From: Pseudonocardia sp. N23
Lineage (GTDB): Bacteria > Actinomycetota > Actinomycetes > Mycobacteriales > Pseudonocardiaceae
Length of the DNA stretch: 64,000 bases
NCBI RefSeq assembly: GCF_002583555.1
Contig: NZ_BEGX01000128.1
Span: 1 to 64,000, forward strand
Reading direction: 5' to 3'
Shown piece after piece: positions 25,315-34,240 of the stretch (its first letter is position 1; each line of letters starts with the position of its first letter). The notes under the pieces are model-generated. The model did no database searches, was not told the origin of the DNA, and saw nothing but the letters and a program-made list of their open reading frames with translations. The translations under genes and the position numbers were made by a program.

Positions 25315-26628
25315 GTGACCGACACCAGCCGGACCGAACGCCCCGTCGCACCGCCGCCCACGAGGGGCCCCGACGACGAGGCGCCCAGCGACGCGGGCGG
25401 GCTCTCCCGCCGGACACTGTTCGGTCTGGCCGGTGCCGGGGTGGCCCTCGCCGGCGGCGGGGCCGCCGCCGGATGGGCGGTCGGCAGGTCGGCCGGGGAG
25501 ACCGCGCGGCCCGGGGTCGTGCCGTTCCGCGACGTCCACCAGGCCGGGGTCGCCACCCCGGCGCAGGACCGGCTGCACTTCGCCTCGTTCGACCTGACGA
25601 CGACCGACCGCGTCGCCGTGGCCCGGCTGCTCGCCCGCTGGGCCACCGCCGCCGAGCGGATGACGGCCGGTGACGAGACCGCCGCGAACGGTGCCGTCGG
25701 CGGCAACCCGCTCGCCCCGCCCGCCGACACCGGCGAGGCCCTCGGGCTGCCCGCCGCGTCGCTGACGATCACGGTCGGGTTCGGCGGCTCGTTCTTCGAC
25801 AAGCTCGGCATCCCCGACCGCCGCCCGCTCGCGCTCGCCGACCTGCCACCCTTCCGCGGTGACGCCCTCGACCCGGCCCGCTCCGGCGGCGACATCTGCG
25901 TCCAGGCCTGCTCCGACGACCCCCAGGTCGCGGTGCACGCCGTGCGCAACCTGGCCCGCACGGGCTTCGGCACGGTGTCGGTGCGGTGGTCGCAGCTCGG
26001 GTTCGGACGCACCTCGTCGACGTCGACCGCGCAGGCGACCCCGCGCAACCTGTTCGGCTTCAAGGACGGCACCAACAACGTCAAGGCCGAGGAGCCCGCC
26101 CAGCTCGACGAGCACGTCTGGGTCCAGCCCGGCGACGGCCCGGACTGGATGACCGGCGGCACCTACCTCGTCGCCCGGCGCATCCGGATGCACATCGAGA
26201 CCTGGGACCGGACGTCGCTGCAGGAGCAGGAGCAGATCGTCGGGCGCACCAAGGGCGAGGGCAACGCGTTCGGGAAGGCGGGCGAGTTCGACCTCGCCGA
26301 CCTCGCCGCGCGCGGACCCGACGGCAAGCCGCTGATCGCCCAGGACGCCCACATCCGGCTCGCCTCGGCCGACGAGCTGAACGGGGTGCGGATCCTGCGC
26401 CGCGGCTACAACTTCGTCGACGGCACCGACGGCCGCGGCCGCCTCGACGCCGGGCTGTTCTTCATCGCGTTCGTGCGCGACCCGCAGAAGCAGTTCGTGC
26501 CGATGCAGCGCGTGCTCGCCCAGCAGGACCCGATGATGGAGTACCTGCAGCACACCGGGTCGGCCATGTTCGCCTGCCCGCCCGGGCTGGCCGGCTCCGA
26601 CTACTGGGGCAGCGCGCTGTTCGCCTGA
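25315..26628 (+). CDS. efeB: EfeB deferrochelatase / Dyp-type peroxidase (copy 2)
   Basis: A 437-residue Dyp-type haem peroxidase. A longer N-terminus (about 25 residues, Pro/Asp-rich) precedes the Tat signal SRRTLFGLAGAGVALAG. The motif GFKDGTNN is near 242 and the probable haem-ligand segment is DAHIRLAS near 344. Starts with GTG at 25315 after a GGAGA site. It ends the plus-strand efeUOB operon and its last 28 bases overlap the convergent mazG gene. Confidence 0.93.
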   Translation: MTDTSRTERPVAPPPTRGPDDEAPSDAGGLSRRTLFGLAGAGVALAGGGAAAGWAVGRSAGETARPGVVPFRDVHQAGVATPAQDRLHFASFDLTTTDRVAVARLLARWATAAERMTAGDETAANGAVGGNPLAPPADTGEALGLPAASLTITVGFGGSFFDKLGIPDRRPLALADLPPFRGDALDPARSGGDICVQACSDDPQVAVHAVRNLARTGFGTVSVRWSQLGFGRTSSTSTAQATPRNLFGFKDGTNNVKAEEPAQLDEHVWVQPGDGPDWMTGGTYLVARRIRMHIETWDRTSLQEQEQIVGRTKGEGNAFGKAGEFDLADLAARGPDGKPLIAQDAHIRLASADELNGVRILRRGYNFVDGTDGRGRLDAGLFFIAFVRDPQKQFVPMQRVLAQQDPMMEYLQHTGSAMFACPPGLAGSDYWGSALFA

Positions 26629-27566
26629 CCGGCGCTCGCCCTGTCGGCGTTCTCCCAGGCCTCGCGCCAGGCGTCGTCGTCGAGGGCGTGTGCGTCCGCA
26701 CCCGCAGCCGCAGCCGCGCGCTGGGCGCTGCGCACCCGGTCGGCGAACCGGCGCGCCGCGGTGCGCAGCTCGGCCTCCGGGTCGACCCCGGCGAGCTTGG
26801 CGCGGGCGGCGAGGGCGAAGAGCTCCTCCCCCACCCCGGGTCCGGACGGCAGCAGCTCGGCCGGGAAGCCCGCGCGGGCGGTGCGGCTGGTCAGCTTGGC
26901 CGCCAGCGCGACCGCGGGCTGCCCCATCGGCACCCCGTCCACACTGGACTCACGCTGCTTCTCGGCGCGCTTGAGCTCGTCCCAGCGGTGCTCCTGGCGC
27001 TCCGCGGTGTCGACCGTCTCGGAGCCCGCGAAGACGTGGGGGTGCCGCCCCACCAGCTTGGCGACGAGATCGCCGGCGACGGCGTCGACGTCGAACGGGT
27101 CGGCGTCCTCGGTGGCGACCCGGGCGTGGAAGAGCACCTGCAGGAGCACGTCGCCGAGCTCCTCGCGCATCGCGGCGCGGTCGCCGTCCTCGATGGCCTC
27201 GTAGAGCTCGTAGGCCTCCTCGACGAGGTACTGCAGCAGCGAGTCGTGGGTCTGCTCGGCGTCCCACGGGCAGCCACCCGGCGAGCGCAGCCGGTCCATG
27301 ACGGCGACCGCGTCGAGCAGGGCCGCGCCGGGGGGCTCGGGCGTCGAGATCACGGTGCCCGCCGCCGCGACGACGGGATGCGCGGGATCGGTGGTGAGCA
27401 CGACGGCACCCGCGGGCGGTTCACCGTCGAGCGGCTCGGCACCCCACGCCGCGGGGTCGGCGACGTCAGGCGTGGCGACGACCGCGCTCGCCGCGCGCAG
27501 CGGACCCAGGGCCGCGGCGGGCAGGACGGCGCCGAGGCGGGCGGACAGCAGGACGACGGTCGTCAC
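26601..27566 (-). CDS. mazG: MazG nucleoside triphosphate pyrophosphohydrolase
   Basis: A 321-residue house-cleaning enzyme that converts NTPs, including damaged ones, to NMPs. The metal-binding helices are EEAYELYEAIEDGD and REELGDVLLQVLFHARVA (the E-E-x-x-E and E-x-x-D ligands), preceded by MDRLRSPGGCPWDAEQTH. A roughly 75-residue N-terminal extension is as in the actinobacterial form. GTG at 27566 is chosen because the frame upstream overlaps the neighbouring lipoprotein gene; the gap to that gene is then 14 bp. Conserved neighbour of mfd and eno. Confidence 0.92.
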   Translation of the reverse strand: MTTVVLLSARLGAVLPAAALGPLRAASAVVATPDVADPAAWGAEPLDGEPPAGAVVLTTDPAHPVVAAAGTVISTPEPPGAALLDAVAVMDRLRSPGGCPWDAEQTHDSLLQYLVEEAYELYEAIEDGDRAAMREELGDVLLQVLFHARVATEDADPFDVDAVAGDLVAKLVGRHPHVFAGSETVDTAERQEHRWDELKRAEKQRESSVDGVPMGQPAVALAAKLTSRTARAGFPAELLPSGPGVGEELFALAARAKLAGVDPEAELRTAARRFADRVRSAQRAAAAAGADAHALDDDAWREAWENADRASAGQANSALPQ

Positions 27567-27580
27567 GGCCAGGTCGCCGG

Positions 27581-28540
27581 TCAGGGCGTGGGCGGCGCGA
27601 GAACGCTGCCCGGCACCTGGTCGGCCAGGAGGACCCCCATCGACAGCGGGTCCCACACGCCGTAGCGCGGGTTGACGCGGATGTCGGTGCGCATCGCACG
27701 CGGCTGCAGCAGGTGCGTGCCGAACGTCAGCAGCAGGGCGCGGTCGACCTGGTCGGCCGGCTGCTCGGCGTCCTGGCCGCGCGCGGGCGGCGGGGGCGTG
27801 ACCGTGGTGCGCGACTGCACCTTGGCGACGGTCCAGGTGGTGTCGCCCTGCTGCGGCTTCACGATGATCACCCCGCCCTGCGGGGTGCCCAGCAGCGACC
27901 ACGCGTACGGCGGGGCCTGGGCGAAACCGGGGACGATCTGCGACGCGGGGACCGCGCGCGCGGGGCCGCCGAAGAACTGGTCGGCCGCCGGACCGCCCGC
28001 GAGTGCGATCCTGGCCTTGGCCTGCGCGTCGGCCTCCGACGAGGTCTGGCCGACCTGCACGGCGACGTCGAGCGTGTCGATCTCGCGCTGGGCCAGCTTG
28101 ACCATCAGCAGGTCGTCGCGGACGGCCTCGCGGCGCAGCGCCGGGTCGCCGTACTGCGCGATCGGCGACTCCAGGGCCGGGGCGGCGGGCTGGTTGTCGT
28201 CGGTGGTGCGGTCGTCGGCGGCGATGACCTCGTCGATCTCCGCGTCGGTGACCGTCAGGCCCGTCTCGGCCGCCTCGGCGCGGATCAGGTCGTGCAGGAC
28301 CGAGCGGCTCACCAGCTCGCGGGCGACGAGATCGGGGGTGACCCCCGACTGCGTCATCAGGTCCTTGAGCCTCGGGGCGGCCAACAGCGTGCCGAGCTGC
28401 GACTCGACGCTCGACAGCCCCACCGACGAGTCGCCGACGATGACCGCCGACCCGACCTGGCTCGGTCCGCTACCGCATCCCGCGACGACCGCGCCGAGGA
28501 TCGACGTGACGGCGATGGCCCGGATCACCCTGCTACGCAC
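27581..28540 (-). CDS. SurA-like lipoprotein (SurA N-terminal domain)
   Basis: A 319-residue secreted lipoprotein (signal peptide, lipobox GAVVAGCG at about 15-22). The middle part resembles the helical chaperone region of SurA/PrsA foldases (repeated patterns such as LVSRSVLHDLIRAEA and TVTDAEIDEVIAA), but a clear parvulin peptidyl-prolyl isomerase domain is not visible. It may be a chaperone without isomerase activity acting on exported proteins. In mycobacteria a different lipoprotein (LpqU) occupies the mazG-eno interval. Confidence 0.75.
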   Translation of the reverse strand: MRSRVIRAIAVTSILGAVVAGCGSGPSQVGSAVIVGDSSVGLSSVESQLGTLLAAPRLKDLMTQSGVTPDLVARELVSRSVLHDLIRAEAAETGLTVTDAEIDEVIAADDRTTDDNQPAAPALESPIAQYGDPALRREAVRDDLLMVKLAQREIDTLDVAVQVGQTSSEADAQAKARIALAGGPAADQFFGGPARAVPASQIVPGFAQAPPYAWSLLGTPQGGVIIVKPQQGDTTWTVAKVQSRTTVTPPPPARGQDAEQPADQVDRALLLTFGTHLLQPRAMRTDIRVNPRYGVWDPLSMGVLLADQVPGSVLAPPTP

Positions 28541-28551
28541 GGGCCCACCCT

Positions 28552-28593
28552 CTCACGTGGCCCTCGACACCCCGCCGAGGGCCACACGTGAGG
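28552..28593 (-). terminator. Stem-loop downstream of mfd
   Basis: CTCACGTGGCCCTCG (28552-28566) pairs with CGAGGGCCACACGTGAG (28576-28592) around a 9-base loop, with one 2-base bulge. It lies 74 bp past the mfd stop and just before the start of the SurA-like gene, so it probably ends the mfd transcript. Confidence 0.6.
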
Positions 28594-28666
28594 AGCCCCG
28601 ACCGCTGCTCGGCGCGGACGACCACCGTGTCGCAGACCCCGCTGTCGTGACACCGGACCCGGCTGC

Positions 28667-31600
28667 TCAACCCACCGGCGCCGGGGTCCCCGTCAGGTCG
28701 GTGAGCAGCCGTGTCGCCCACTCCAGCAGCGCGACGTCGCGCAGCGGGGCCGCACCGATCCGGTCGCCCTCGACGGGCCGCGGCACCGTCACCAGCCGGG
28801 CCGCCGGCTTGTAGACGGCCTTCGGGTACAGCCGCCGCAGCCGCATCTGCGCCGAGTCGGCCAGGTCGACCGGGCCGACCCGCAGCACGTTGCCCGCCCC
28901 CGCGACCTCGCCGATCCCGTGCTCGCGGCAGGTCTGCCGGAACGCCGCGACGGCCAGCAGGTTGCGCACCGCCTCCGGCGGCTCCCCGTAGCGGTCGGTC
29001 AGCTCGTCGACGATCGCGTCGAGCGCCGCCCGGTCGGCCGACTCCGCGATCTTGCGGTACACCTCCAGGCGCAGCCGCTCGCCCGTCACGTAGTCGTGCG
29101 GGACGTGGGCGTCGATCGGCAGGTCGACGCGCACCTCGGCCAGCGCCTCCGGCTCGTCCGCGCCGCCGGACCCGGCCTGCTTGCGGAAGGCTGCGACGGC
29201 CTCCCCGACGAGCCGGATGTAGAGGTCGAAGCCGACGCCCGCGATGTGGCCGGACTGCTCCGCGCCCAGGATGTTGCCGGCGCCGCGGATCTCCAGGTCC
29301 TTCATCGCGACGGCCGCGCCCGAGCCGAGGCCCGAGTGCTGGGCGATCGTCGCCAGCCGGTCGTGCGCGGTCTCGGTGAGCGGGTTCTCCGGCGGGTAGA
29401 GGAAGTAGGCGTAGCCGCGCTCGCGGCCACGCCCTACCCGGCCGCGCAGCTGGTGCAGCTGCGACAGCCCGAGGGTGTCGGAACGCTCGACGATCAGGGT
29501 GTTGGCGTTGGAGATGTCCAGGCCGTTCTCGACGATCGTCGTGCACACCAGGACGTCGTACTCGCGGTGCCAGAAGCCGTTGACGGTGCGCTCCAGCACC
29601 TCCTCGTTCATCTGGCCGTGCGCGACGGCGATGCGCGCCTCGGGCACGAGGTCCTGGATCGTCCTGGCCGCCCGGTCGATCGTCGACACCCGGTTGTGGA
29701 CGTAGAAGACCTGCCCGTCGCGCAGCAGCTCGCGGCGGATCGCGGCGCCGACCTGCTTGGGGTCGTAGGCGCCGACGTAGGTCAGCGTGGGGTGCCGCGA
29801 CTCCGGCGGGGTGGTGATCGTCGACATCTCACGGATGCCGGCGAGGCTCATCTCCAGGGTGCGCGGGATCGGCGTCGCCGACAGCGTCAGGACGTCGACG
29901 TGCGCCCGCAGCGCGGTGATGTGCTCCTTGTGCTCGACGCCGAAGCGCTGCTCCTCGTCGACGATCACCAGCCCGAGGTCCTTCCAGCGGACGCCGTTCT
30001 GCAGCAGCCGGTGCGTGCCGACGACGACGTCGACGGTGCCCTCGGCGAGCCCGGTGATCGTCTCCTTGGCCTCGGCGTTGTCGGTGAACCGCGACAGCCC
30101 CTTCACCGTGACGGGGAAGGCGCGCATGCGGTCGGCGAACGTCGACAGGTGCTGGGTGGCGAGCAGCGTCGTCGGGACGAGGACGGCGACCTGCTTGCCG
30201 TCCTGCACCGCCTTGAACGCCGCCCGGACCGCGATCTCGGTCTTGCCGAAGCCGACGTCGCCGGAGATGACGCGGTCCATCGGGACCGCCCGCTCCATGT
30301 CGGACTTGACCTCGTCGATCGCGGCGAGCTGATCGGGGGTCTCGGTGAACGGGAACGCGTCCTCGAGCTCGCGCTGCCACGGGCTGTCCTTGGCGAACGC
30401 GTGCCCCGGCGACGCCTGGCGGGCGGCGTAGAGCTGCACCAGCCCGGCCGCGATGTCGCGGACGGCCTTGCGGGCCCGGCTCTTCGTCTTCGACCAGTCG
30501 GCGCCGCCGAGCTTGTTCAGCGTCGGCTGCTCACCGCCGACGTAGCGGCTGATCTCGTCGAGTGCGTCGGTCGGCACGAACAGGCGGTCGGCGGGCTGCC
30601 CGCGCTTGGACGACGCGTACTCCAGCACCAGGTACTCGCGGGTGGCGCCCTGCACGGTCCGCTCACGCATCTCGACGAACTTCCCGATGCCGTGCTGGTT
30701 GTGCACGACGAAGTCGCCCGGCTGCAGCACCGCGAGGTCGACGGCGTTGCGCCGCCGCGCGGGCATCTTGCGAGCCGTGGCCTCCAGACCGGCGCGGCTG
30801 CCGGTGAGGTCGGCCTCGGAGAGCACGACGAGCCCGATCGCCGCGGCGATGAAGCCGTCGGCGACGCGCCCGCACGTGACCGTGACCAGGCCCTTCTCCG
30901 GCTCGTCGGTGAGCTCCTCGACCAGCGACGCCGGGACCTCCGCCTCGCGCAGCTGCTCCAGCGAGCGCTGCGCGGTGCCCTGCCCGGGGACGACGAGCAC
31001 CGCGGCACCGCCGGTGGCGACGTGGGCGCGCAGGTCGACCAGCGCCCGGTCGGTGTCACCTCGGTAGGACTCGACCTCGTGCACGCCCGGCACCAGCGCG
31101 TCGTCGGTGCCCGAGAGCAGCGGCGACAGCGTGACGACGGGCCGCCCCGACGTCGTCGAGTGCGCCAGCACCTCGGCGAGGTCGCGGTAGGCCGACGCCC
31201 CGAGGTCGATGGGCGCGGCGGCGCCCGCGGCGACGTCGTCGGTGCCCAGCGACGCCGCGAGCCACGACGCCTCCAGGAACTCCTGGCCGGTGCGGACGAG
31301 GTCGTGGGCGCGGGTGCGGATGCGCTCCGGGTCGGCGACGAGCACCAGCGAGCCCGCCGGCAGCAGGTCGGTGAGCAGCTGCATCTCGTCGCCCACCAGG
31401 GCCGGGATCAGCGACTCCATGCCCTCGGCCGGGATGCCCTCGGCCAGCTTCTCCAGCAGCTCACGCAGCTGCGGGGTGTTCTCGTGCACGTGGGCCAGTG
31501 CCGCCGCGCGCTCGCGCACCGGCGCGGTGAGCAGCAGCTCCCGGCAGGACGGCGCGACGACCTCACGGACCTCCGCGTCACCACCGACCGAACGCTGGTC

Positions 31601-32254
31601 GGCGACGGCGAACGCCCGGATCTCGCTGACCTCGTCGCCCCAGAACTCGATGCGCACGGGGTGCTCGGCCGTCGGCACGAAGAGGTCGACGATGCCGCCG
31701 CGCACCGCGAACTCGCCGCGCTCGGTGACCATCTCCACGCGGGTGTAGGCCAGCTCGACGAGCCGCTCCAGCAGGTCGTCGAACCCGTACTCGGTGCCGA
31801 CGCGCAGCCGGACCGGGTCGAGCGTGCCCAGCCCGGGCGCGATCGGCTGGATCAGGCTGCGGGCTGCCGCCGCGACCAGCCGTACCGGGGAGTCACCGTC
31901 GGCCAGCGCCCGGAAGATCGTCAGCCGCCGCCCGACGGTGTCGGGGCGCGGCGAGAGCCGCTCGTGGGGCAACGTCTCCCACGACGGCAGCACCGCGACG
32001 GCGTCGGCGCCCAGGAGGTCCGACGCTGCGGCCGCGAGGTCCTCGGCCTCCCGGTCGGTGGCGGTCACCGCGAGTACGGTCCGCCCGCCCACGGCGACGG
32101 CCGAGGCGAGGAACGGGCGCAGCGCTGCCGGGCCCTCGACCCTCAGGGCCGGGGTGGCGGCGGTGCGGAGGTCGATCGCGGCGGCGGAGTCGAGGACTCC
32201 GGCCAGTGCGGGGACGGTGGCGGTGAGCAGGCCGGACAGTGGGGCCGCGAACAC
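28667..32254 (-). CDS. mfd: Transcription-repair coupling factor
   Basis: An ATP-driven DNA translocase of about 1195 residues that dislodges stalled RNA polymerase and recruits UvrA. In order it has the UvrB-like N-terminal modules, the RNA-polymerase-interacting Tudor-like domain (LQPGDFVVHNQHGIGKF near 520), the RecG-like motor with Walker A SGDVGFGKTE near 665 and the box DEEQRFG near 770, the TRG segment, and a C-terminal UvrA-masking domain. The GTG at 32254 is preferred because a GAGGAG site is nine bases upstream; an in-frame TTG at 32263 directly abuts that site. Full family length. Confidence 0.95.
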   Translation of the reverse strand: MFAAPLSGLLTATVPALAGVLDSAAAIDLRTAATPALRVEGPAALRPFLASAVAVGGRTVLAVTATDREAEDLAAAASDLLGADAVAVLPSWETLPHERLSPRPDTVGRRLTIFRALADGDSPVRLVAAAARSLIQPIAPGLGTLDPVRLRVGTEYGFDDLLERLVELAYTRVEMVTERGEFAVRGGIVDLFVPTAEHPVRIEFWGDEVSEIRAFAVADQRSVGGDAEVREVVAPSCRELLLTAPVRERAAALAHVHENTPQLRELLEKLAEGIPAEGMESLIPALVGDEMQLLTDLLPAGSLVLVADPERIRTRAHDLVRTGQEFLEASWLAASLGTDDVAAGAAAPIDLGASAYRDLAEVLAHSTTSGRPVVTLSPLLSGTDDALVPGVHEVESYRGDTDRALVDLRAHVATGGAAVLVVPGQGTAQRSLEQLREAEVPASLVEELTDEPEKGLVTVTCGRVADGFIAAAIGLVVLSEADLTGSRAGLEATARKMPARRRNAVDLAVLQPGDFVVHNQHGIGKFVEMRERTVQGATREYLVLEYASSKRGQPADRLFVPTDALDEISRYVGGEQPTLNKLGGADWSKTKSRARKAVRDIAAGLVQLYAARQASPGHAFAKDSPWQRELEDAFPFTETPDQLAAIDEVKSDMERAVPMDRVISGDVGFGKTEIAVRAAFKAVQDGKQVAVLVPTTLLATQHLSTFADRMRAFPVTVKGLSRFTDNAEAKETITGLAEGTVDVVVGTHRLLQNGVRWKDLGLVIVDEEQRFGVEHKEHITALRAHVDVLTLSATPIPRTLEMSLAGIREMSTITTPPESRHPTLTYVGAYDPKQVGAAIRRELLRDGQVFYVHNRVSTIDRAARTIQDLVPEARIAVAHGQMNEEVLERTVNGFWHREYDVLVCTTIVENGLDISNANTLIVERSDTLGLSQLHQLRGRVGRGRERGYAYFLYPPENPLTETAHDRLATIAQHSGLGSGAAVAMKDLEIRGAGNILGAEQSGHIAGVGFDLYIRLVGEAVAAFRKQAGSGGADEPEALAEVRVDLPIDAHVPHDYVTGERLRLEVYRKIAESADRAALDAIVDELTDRYGEPPEAVRNLLAVAAFRQTCREHGIGEVAGAGNVLRVGPVDLADSAQMRLRRLYPKAVYKPAARLVTVPRPVEGDRIGAAPLRDVALLEWATRLLTDLTGTPAPVG

Positions 32255-32388
32255 GTCGGGCAACTCCTCGAAGAGGGCATCAGAGCACGCGAGACAGACC
32301 CCTCCCCGTGTCGTGCGCCCGGGTCGGGGCCTGGCACCAGCCTACGCGCCGCTCCCTCGCACGTCGCAGCGGTCGGACCCTGTGCGGG

Positions 32389-33141
32389 TCAGGCGTCGCG
32401 GCGGTTCACGACCGCCAGCGCGATCCCCATCAGCACGACCGCGATCGCCGCGAACCAGGCGAGCGAGCCCCACGGGCCGAAGGCCATCGCCGATGTGGAC
32501 GGCGGACCGCCCGCGTCGCCGCCCCCGCCGGTGAGGAAGTTCGTCGCGTTCACGAACGGCAGCCAGCCCTGGATGTCGGCGCCGACCCGCGGGATCAGCC
32601 CGATCAGGTTCTCGACCAGCAGGACCCACACCAGCAGCAGCGTCACCGCGCCCGCGGTCTGGCGGACCAGGATCCCGACGGCCAGCGCGATCACCGCGCC
32701 GACCGCCCACACCAGCGCGGTGCCCGCGACGACCCGCCACTCCGCGTCCGTCGACAGACTCATGCCGGCGGGGGAGATCAGCCACGCCACGGCCCAGGCG
32801 CCGAAGCCCGCGACCAGCCCGACGACCACCGCCAGCGGCACCACGACGGCGGCCTTGGCCAGCAGCGCCGTCGTCCGGTGCGGGACGGCCTGGAAGGTGG
32901 TGCGGATCGTCCCGAAGCGGTACTCCGACGTCACCGCGACGGCCGCCATCACCATGACGACGACCATGCCGAACGTCGCGAAGTAGCCGCTGACGGCGAA
33001 GGGGAGCGGGCCGTCGGCGGTGTCCCAGGTGGCCACGACGACCGCGGTCATCCCGATGACGATCACGACCGCGACCGCACTGGTCCACCACGGCGAGCGG
33101 GTGGACATCAGCTTGATGCGCTCGGCGGCGACGGCGCTCAC
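32389..33141 (-). CDS. ABC-2 type transporter permease
   Basis: A 250-residue membrane protein with six predicted helices; the conserved VTSEYRFGTIRTTFQAVP segment after helix 2 is typical of ABC-2 permeases of the bacitracin/lantibiotic-resistance type. It pairs with the ATPase encoded immediately upstream, whose stop overlaps its GTG start (GTGA). The substrate is unknown; a lipid or small peptide is plausible. Confidence 0.88.
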   Translation of the reverse strand: MSAVAAERIKLMSTRSPWWTSAVAVVIVIGMTAVVVATWDTADGPLPFAVSGYFATFGMVVVMVMAAVAVTSEYRFGTIRTTFQAVPHRTTALLAKAAVVVPLAVVVGLVAGFGAWAVAWLISPAGMSLSTDAEWRVVAGTALVWAVGAVIALAVGILVRQTAGAVTLLLVWVLLVENLIGLIPRVGADIQGWLPFVNATNFLTGGGGDAGGPPSTSAMAFGPWGSLAWFAAIAVVLMGIALAVVNRRDA

Positions 33142-34094
33142 GACTGGACCTCCGACCGGTGCTTGCCCACCGGACCGGCCGGAACCGGCGGACCGCCTGC
33201 CGTGAACTCGACGTCGCGGCCGGTGATCTGCATGAACGCCTCCTCCAGCGAGCCGCGGACCTGCGTCAGCTCGTGCAGCACGAACCCGGCGGCCGCGGCC
33301 AGCTCGCCGATCTGTTCGGTCGTGGCCCCGGTGACGCGCGCCCCGCCCGACGGGTCGGTCGCGACGCCGTAGCCGGCGGCCTGCATGGCCGGGACGAGGT
33401 CACCGATCGCGGGGCTGCGCACCAGCACCGACGCCCCGGACGCGCCGTCGACGAACGCCGACGTCCGGCCGTGCGAGATCAGCCGGCCGCGCCCGATGAC
33501 GACGAGCTCCGTCGCCGTCAACGCCATCTCCGACAACAGATGGCTGGACACGAAGACGGTGCGACCCTCGGCGGCGAGCCCCTGCATGAGGGTGCGGATC
33601 CAGTGGATGCCCTCGGGGTCGAGGCCGTTGACGGGTTCGTCGAACATCAGCACCGGCGGGTCGCCGAGCAGCGCGCCCGCGATGCCGAGCCGCTGCGACA
33701 TGCCGAGCGAGAACGTGCCCGCCCGCTTGCCCGCGACCGCGGTCAGGCCGACCAGCTCGAGCACCTCGTCGGCGCGCGTCGCGGGCAGGCCACTCGCCGC
33801 GGCCATCCACTGCAGGTGCCGGCGCGCGGACCGGTTGGGGTGCACCCACTTGGCGTCGAGCAACGCCCCGACCGTGCACATCGGACGCGCGATGTCGCGG
33901 TAGCGGCGACCGCCGATCCGGACCTCGCCCGCGTCGGGGCGGTCCAGGTCGAGGATCATCCGCATCGTCGTCGACTTGCCGGCGCCGTTCGGCCCCAGGA
34001 AACCGGTGACGACCCCGGGCCGCACCTGGAAGCTCAGGTCGTCGACCGCGAGCGTGGTGCGGTAGCGCTTGGTGAGACCTCTCACCTCGATCAT
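33138..34094 (-). CDS. ABC transporter ATP-binding protein
   Basis: A 318-residue ATPase. Walker A is GPNGAGKST near residue 40, the signature is FSLGMSQRLGIA (a degenerate LSGGQ, common in this class), Walker B is VLMFDEPVNGLDPEG and the switch is SSH. A C-terminal extension of about 100 residues resembles that of bacitracin-type exporters. AGGAGG lies six bases before the ATG at 34094. Forms a two-gene exporter operon with the overlapping permease. Confidence 0.92.
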   Translation of the reverse strand: MIEVRGLTKRYRTTLAVDDLSFQVRPGVVTGFLGPNGAGKSTTMRMILDLDRPDAGEVRIGGRRYRDIARPMCTVGALLDAKWVHPNRSARRHLQWMAAASGLPATRADEVLELVGLTAVAGKRAGTFSLGMSQRLGIAGALLGDPPVLMFDEPVNGLDPEGIHWIRTLMQGLAAEGRTVFVSSHLLSEMALTATELVVIGRGRLISHGRTSAFVDGASGASVLVRSPAIGDLVPAMQAAGYGVATDPSGGARVTGATTEQIGELAAAAGFVLHELTQVRGSLEEAFMQITGRDVEFTAGGPPVPAGPVGKHRSEVQS

Positions 34095-34240
34095 GGACGT
34101 CCTCCTGGTCGGTTCGCACCATTCCATCGCGGATCCGCCGGTGGGAACACCGGGTCATCCCTGGGTCGGGTCAGGGCCGACCCCGGCCGATTCACTCTGT
34201 GCAGGTGCGCAATCGTTGCGCGCCGTGCATCATCCCGGTC

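Noticed and set aside
28919..32986. A 1355-codon open frame on the plus strand opposite mfd
   Set aside because: It is the shadow of a high-GC gene. Its product is Arg/Gly/Val-rich without domains, whereas the minus strand gives a full-length Mfd with every motif.
34199..34240. Start of the ClC gene at GTG 34199
   Set aside because: Possible, but the 14 extra residues have no family support and no ribosome site; 34241 is preferred with modest confidence.
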